This document shows positions 25,310 to 26,337 of a DNA stretch of 26,337 nucleotides, in pieces. The position numbers were made by a program, and so were the translations under genes. The DNA is from an uncultured Oscillospiraceae bacterium (lineage in GTDB: Bacteria; Bacillota; Clostridia; Oscillospirales; Acutalibacteraceae): NCBI GenBank assembly GCA_900543525.1, contig UQRS01000026.1, positions 1-26,337 of the forward strand, read 5' to 3'. The notes below the pieces were generated by a model. It saw nothing but the letters and a program-made list of their open reading frames with translations, made no database searches and was not told the origin of the DNA. How positions within the stretch are numbered: the stretch's first letter is position 1; each line of letters opens with the position of its first letter.

Positions 25310-25310
25310 T

Positions 25311-25326
25311 TTAACCAAAAGGTTAA
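25311..25326. promoter_or_regulatory. Palindromic operator 2, over the regulator's start site
   Basis: TTAACC-AAAA-GGTTAA, a perfect inverted repeat, has the same TTAAC-N6-GTTAA core as operator 1 with a different spacer. It begins two bases after the -10 box. Confidence 0.75.
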
Positions 25327-25367
25327 CTTGTGGTGATTTTTCAAACATCGAGGGAGATGCGTTTATT

Positions 25368-26258
25368 TTGAATCGGTCAATCCATGACAACTGCCTTCCC
25401 GTGCTGAAGGCGCTGGCCTGCTCCACCCGGCTGGACATCTTAAAGCTGCTGGCTAAGAAGCCCTACAACCAGCAGGAGCTGTCAGAACTCCTCGGCGTCA
25501 GTCCGGCAATTGTTTCCGGGCATATCCGTCAGCTCTGCGACGCCGGACTCGTCTTTAACGAAGGCGGAGAGGCCGGCCGCGGCCGGCAGAAAATCTGCTA
25601 TATCGCGCAAACCGAGTTCAACCTAAAAATCAACAGCGAGGCGGAGGAGCGCACCTTCCGGTACGAGCTGCCGATCGGGCTGTACTCCCGCCACAACGTC
25701 CACCCGAGCTGCGGCCTCGCAACCGCCAACCGCGTGATCGGCTCCTTCGACGACGAGATGGTCTTTCTCGATCCCCTGCGGACGGAGGCCGAGCTGCTCT
25801 GGTTTAACAAAGGGTATGTGGAATATGTCGTGCCGATTAACCAGAATGAGGCTCCCATCCGAAAGCTTTCCATCTCCCTCGAAATGGGATCGGAGTTTCC
25901 CGGATGCAACAACAACTGGCCGTCCGAAATCACCTTTACCATAAATAAGGCGGAGATCGGAAGCTGGATATGTCCCGGCAACTACGGCGACCGGCGCGGA
26001 AAGCACTCTCCCCTCTGGTGGCCGCTGAACAACAGCCAGTACGGCCTGCTCAAAACCATCACGGTGGACGAGCAGGGCAGCTATATCGACGACAAAAAAA
26101 TGTCGGATGTCACCCTGTCTCAGCTTGGGCTTTCGGGCAGCCGGTTCTATATCCGCTTCTCCGCAAAGGAAAACGCCGCCTATACCGGAGGGCTGACCAT
26201 CTTCGGCAAAAGCTTCGGAGATTATAACCAGGATATCGTCATCACCTCTTATTATTAA
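25368..26258 (+). CDS. ArsR-type transcriptional regulator with a large C-terminal beta domain
   Basis: The 296-residue protein has an ArsR winged helix at about 10-80: LPVLKALACSTRLDILKLL, then the recognition region QQELSELLGVSPAIVSGHIR and LCDAGLVFNEG with a basic wing (GRGRQKICYIA). Typical ArsR proteins are about 100 residues; here about 200 more follow, with a beta-rich stretch (ISLEMGSEFPGCNNNWPSEI, GNYGDRRGKHSPLWW, SRFYIRFSAKENAAYTGGL) resembling a group of long ArsR-like proteins in Firmicutes whose ligand I do not know. TTG at 25368 was chosen: GAGGGAG lies about 11 bases upstream and the promoter and operator end before it. It probably controls both the haem operon and itself through TTAAC-N6-GTTAA. 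The usual ArsR metal cysteine pair (CVCD) is not seen. Confidence 0.85.
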   Translation: MNRSIHDNCLPVLKALACSTRLDILKLLAKKPYNQQELSELLGVSPAIVSGHIRQLCDAGLVFNEGGEAGRGRQKICYIAQTEFNLKINSEAEERTFRYELPIGLYSRHNVHPSCGLATANRVIGSFDDEMVFLDPLRTEAELLWFNKGYVEYVVPINQNEAPIRKLSISLEMGSEFPGCNNNWPSEITFTINKAEIGSWICPGNYGDRRGKHSPLWWPLNNSQYGLLKTITVDEQGSYIDDKKMSDVTLSQLGLSGSRFYIRFSAKENAAYTGGLTIFGKSFGDYNQDIVITSYY

Positions 26259-26295
26259 ACGGACAGGCCTTGCGTCAGGTAAGGAGGGCGGTGGA

Positions 26296-26337
26296 ATGTT
26301 CGACCTGAATCTCTTTTTAAAATCCAAAGTGCATTAT
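26296..26337 (+). CDS. Start of an unidentified gene, cut by the window edge
   Basis: AAGGAGGGCGGTGGA is followed by ATG at 26296 and 14 open codons (MFDLNLFLKSKVHY) to the window end. It lies 37 bases after the regulator stop with no terminator between, so it is probably in the regulator's transcript. Too little is present to name a function. Confidence 0.6.
   Translation, partial: MFDLNLFLKSKVHY

Noticed and set aside
25227..25367. N-terminal extension of the ArsR-type regulator
   Set aside because: The promoter (25281-25309) and operator (25311-25326) lie inside this stretch, and the family-like protein begins at the TTG at 25368 with a ribosome site.
1..26337. CRISPR arrays, insertion sequences, phage genes or attachment sites
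   Set aside because: I saw no regularly spaced direct repeats, transposase or integrase motifs, or flanking duplications anywhere in the window.

Overview
The window looks like chromosome from a GC-rich, anaerobic, fibre-associated Firmicute (Clostridia, Oscillospiraceae/Ruminococcaceae-like). This is inferred from YerC/TrpR-like and DUF1836 regulators, consensus sigma-A promoters with strong AGGAGG-type ribosome sites, a Gram-positive autolysin, and two type I dockerin domains. No taxonomic marker was compared, so the placement is an inference.

Layout. (1) 1-3210 is core material: a tRNA-Val cut by the window edge, then an operon read leftwards (YerC-like regulator, SAM methyltransferase, Hsp33), with a divergent lone fumarase beta-type subunit ending at a strong bidirectional terminator. 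(2) 3215-6348 holds a secreted SH3b/glucosaminidase/dockerin protein with a perfect promoter, a small lipoprotein and a DUF1836 regulator. (3) 6380-16173 is one leftward cell-surface polysaccharide operon from a promoter at 16262-16290: rfbA, rfbD, rfbB, a glycosyltransferase (GT2), rfbC, GT2, a Wzy-like polymerase, a Wzx-like flippase and two more GT2s. It should make dTDP-L-rhamnose and assemble and export a rhamnose-containing glycan; no initiating sugar-phosphate transferase is present. (4) 16372-26258 is the most unusual part: a leftward operon resB-resC-(propeller plus diheme protein)-(giant PD40/diheme/dockerin protein), divergent from an ArsR-type regulator.

In region 4 the two exported proteins look like distant relatives of the subunits of hydrazine synthase (HZS): a 1622-residue HzsA-like protein with two CXXCH haem sites, and a 758-residue protein that joins an HzsB-like beta-propeller to an HzsC/MauG-like diheme domain. 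A ResB/ResC (System II) cytochrome c maturation pair lies upstream in the same transcript, so the operon encodes both the haem proteins and part of the machinery that attaches their haem. The HzsA-like protein also carries three tandem galactose-binding-like repeats inserted after the second haem site, a discoidin-like domain and a C-terminal dockerin, so it could be docked to a cohesin scaffold outside the cell. Two copies of a palindrome, TTAAC-N6-GTTAA, sit at the two divergent promoters and are the likely binding sites of the ArsR-type regulator.

The family assignments rest on motif recognition by eye, not on database searches. Hydrazine synthesis itself is not claimed: the substrate is unknown, and the carbohydrate-type modules suggest a surface or polysaccharide-related redox role.
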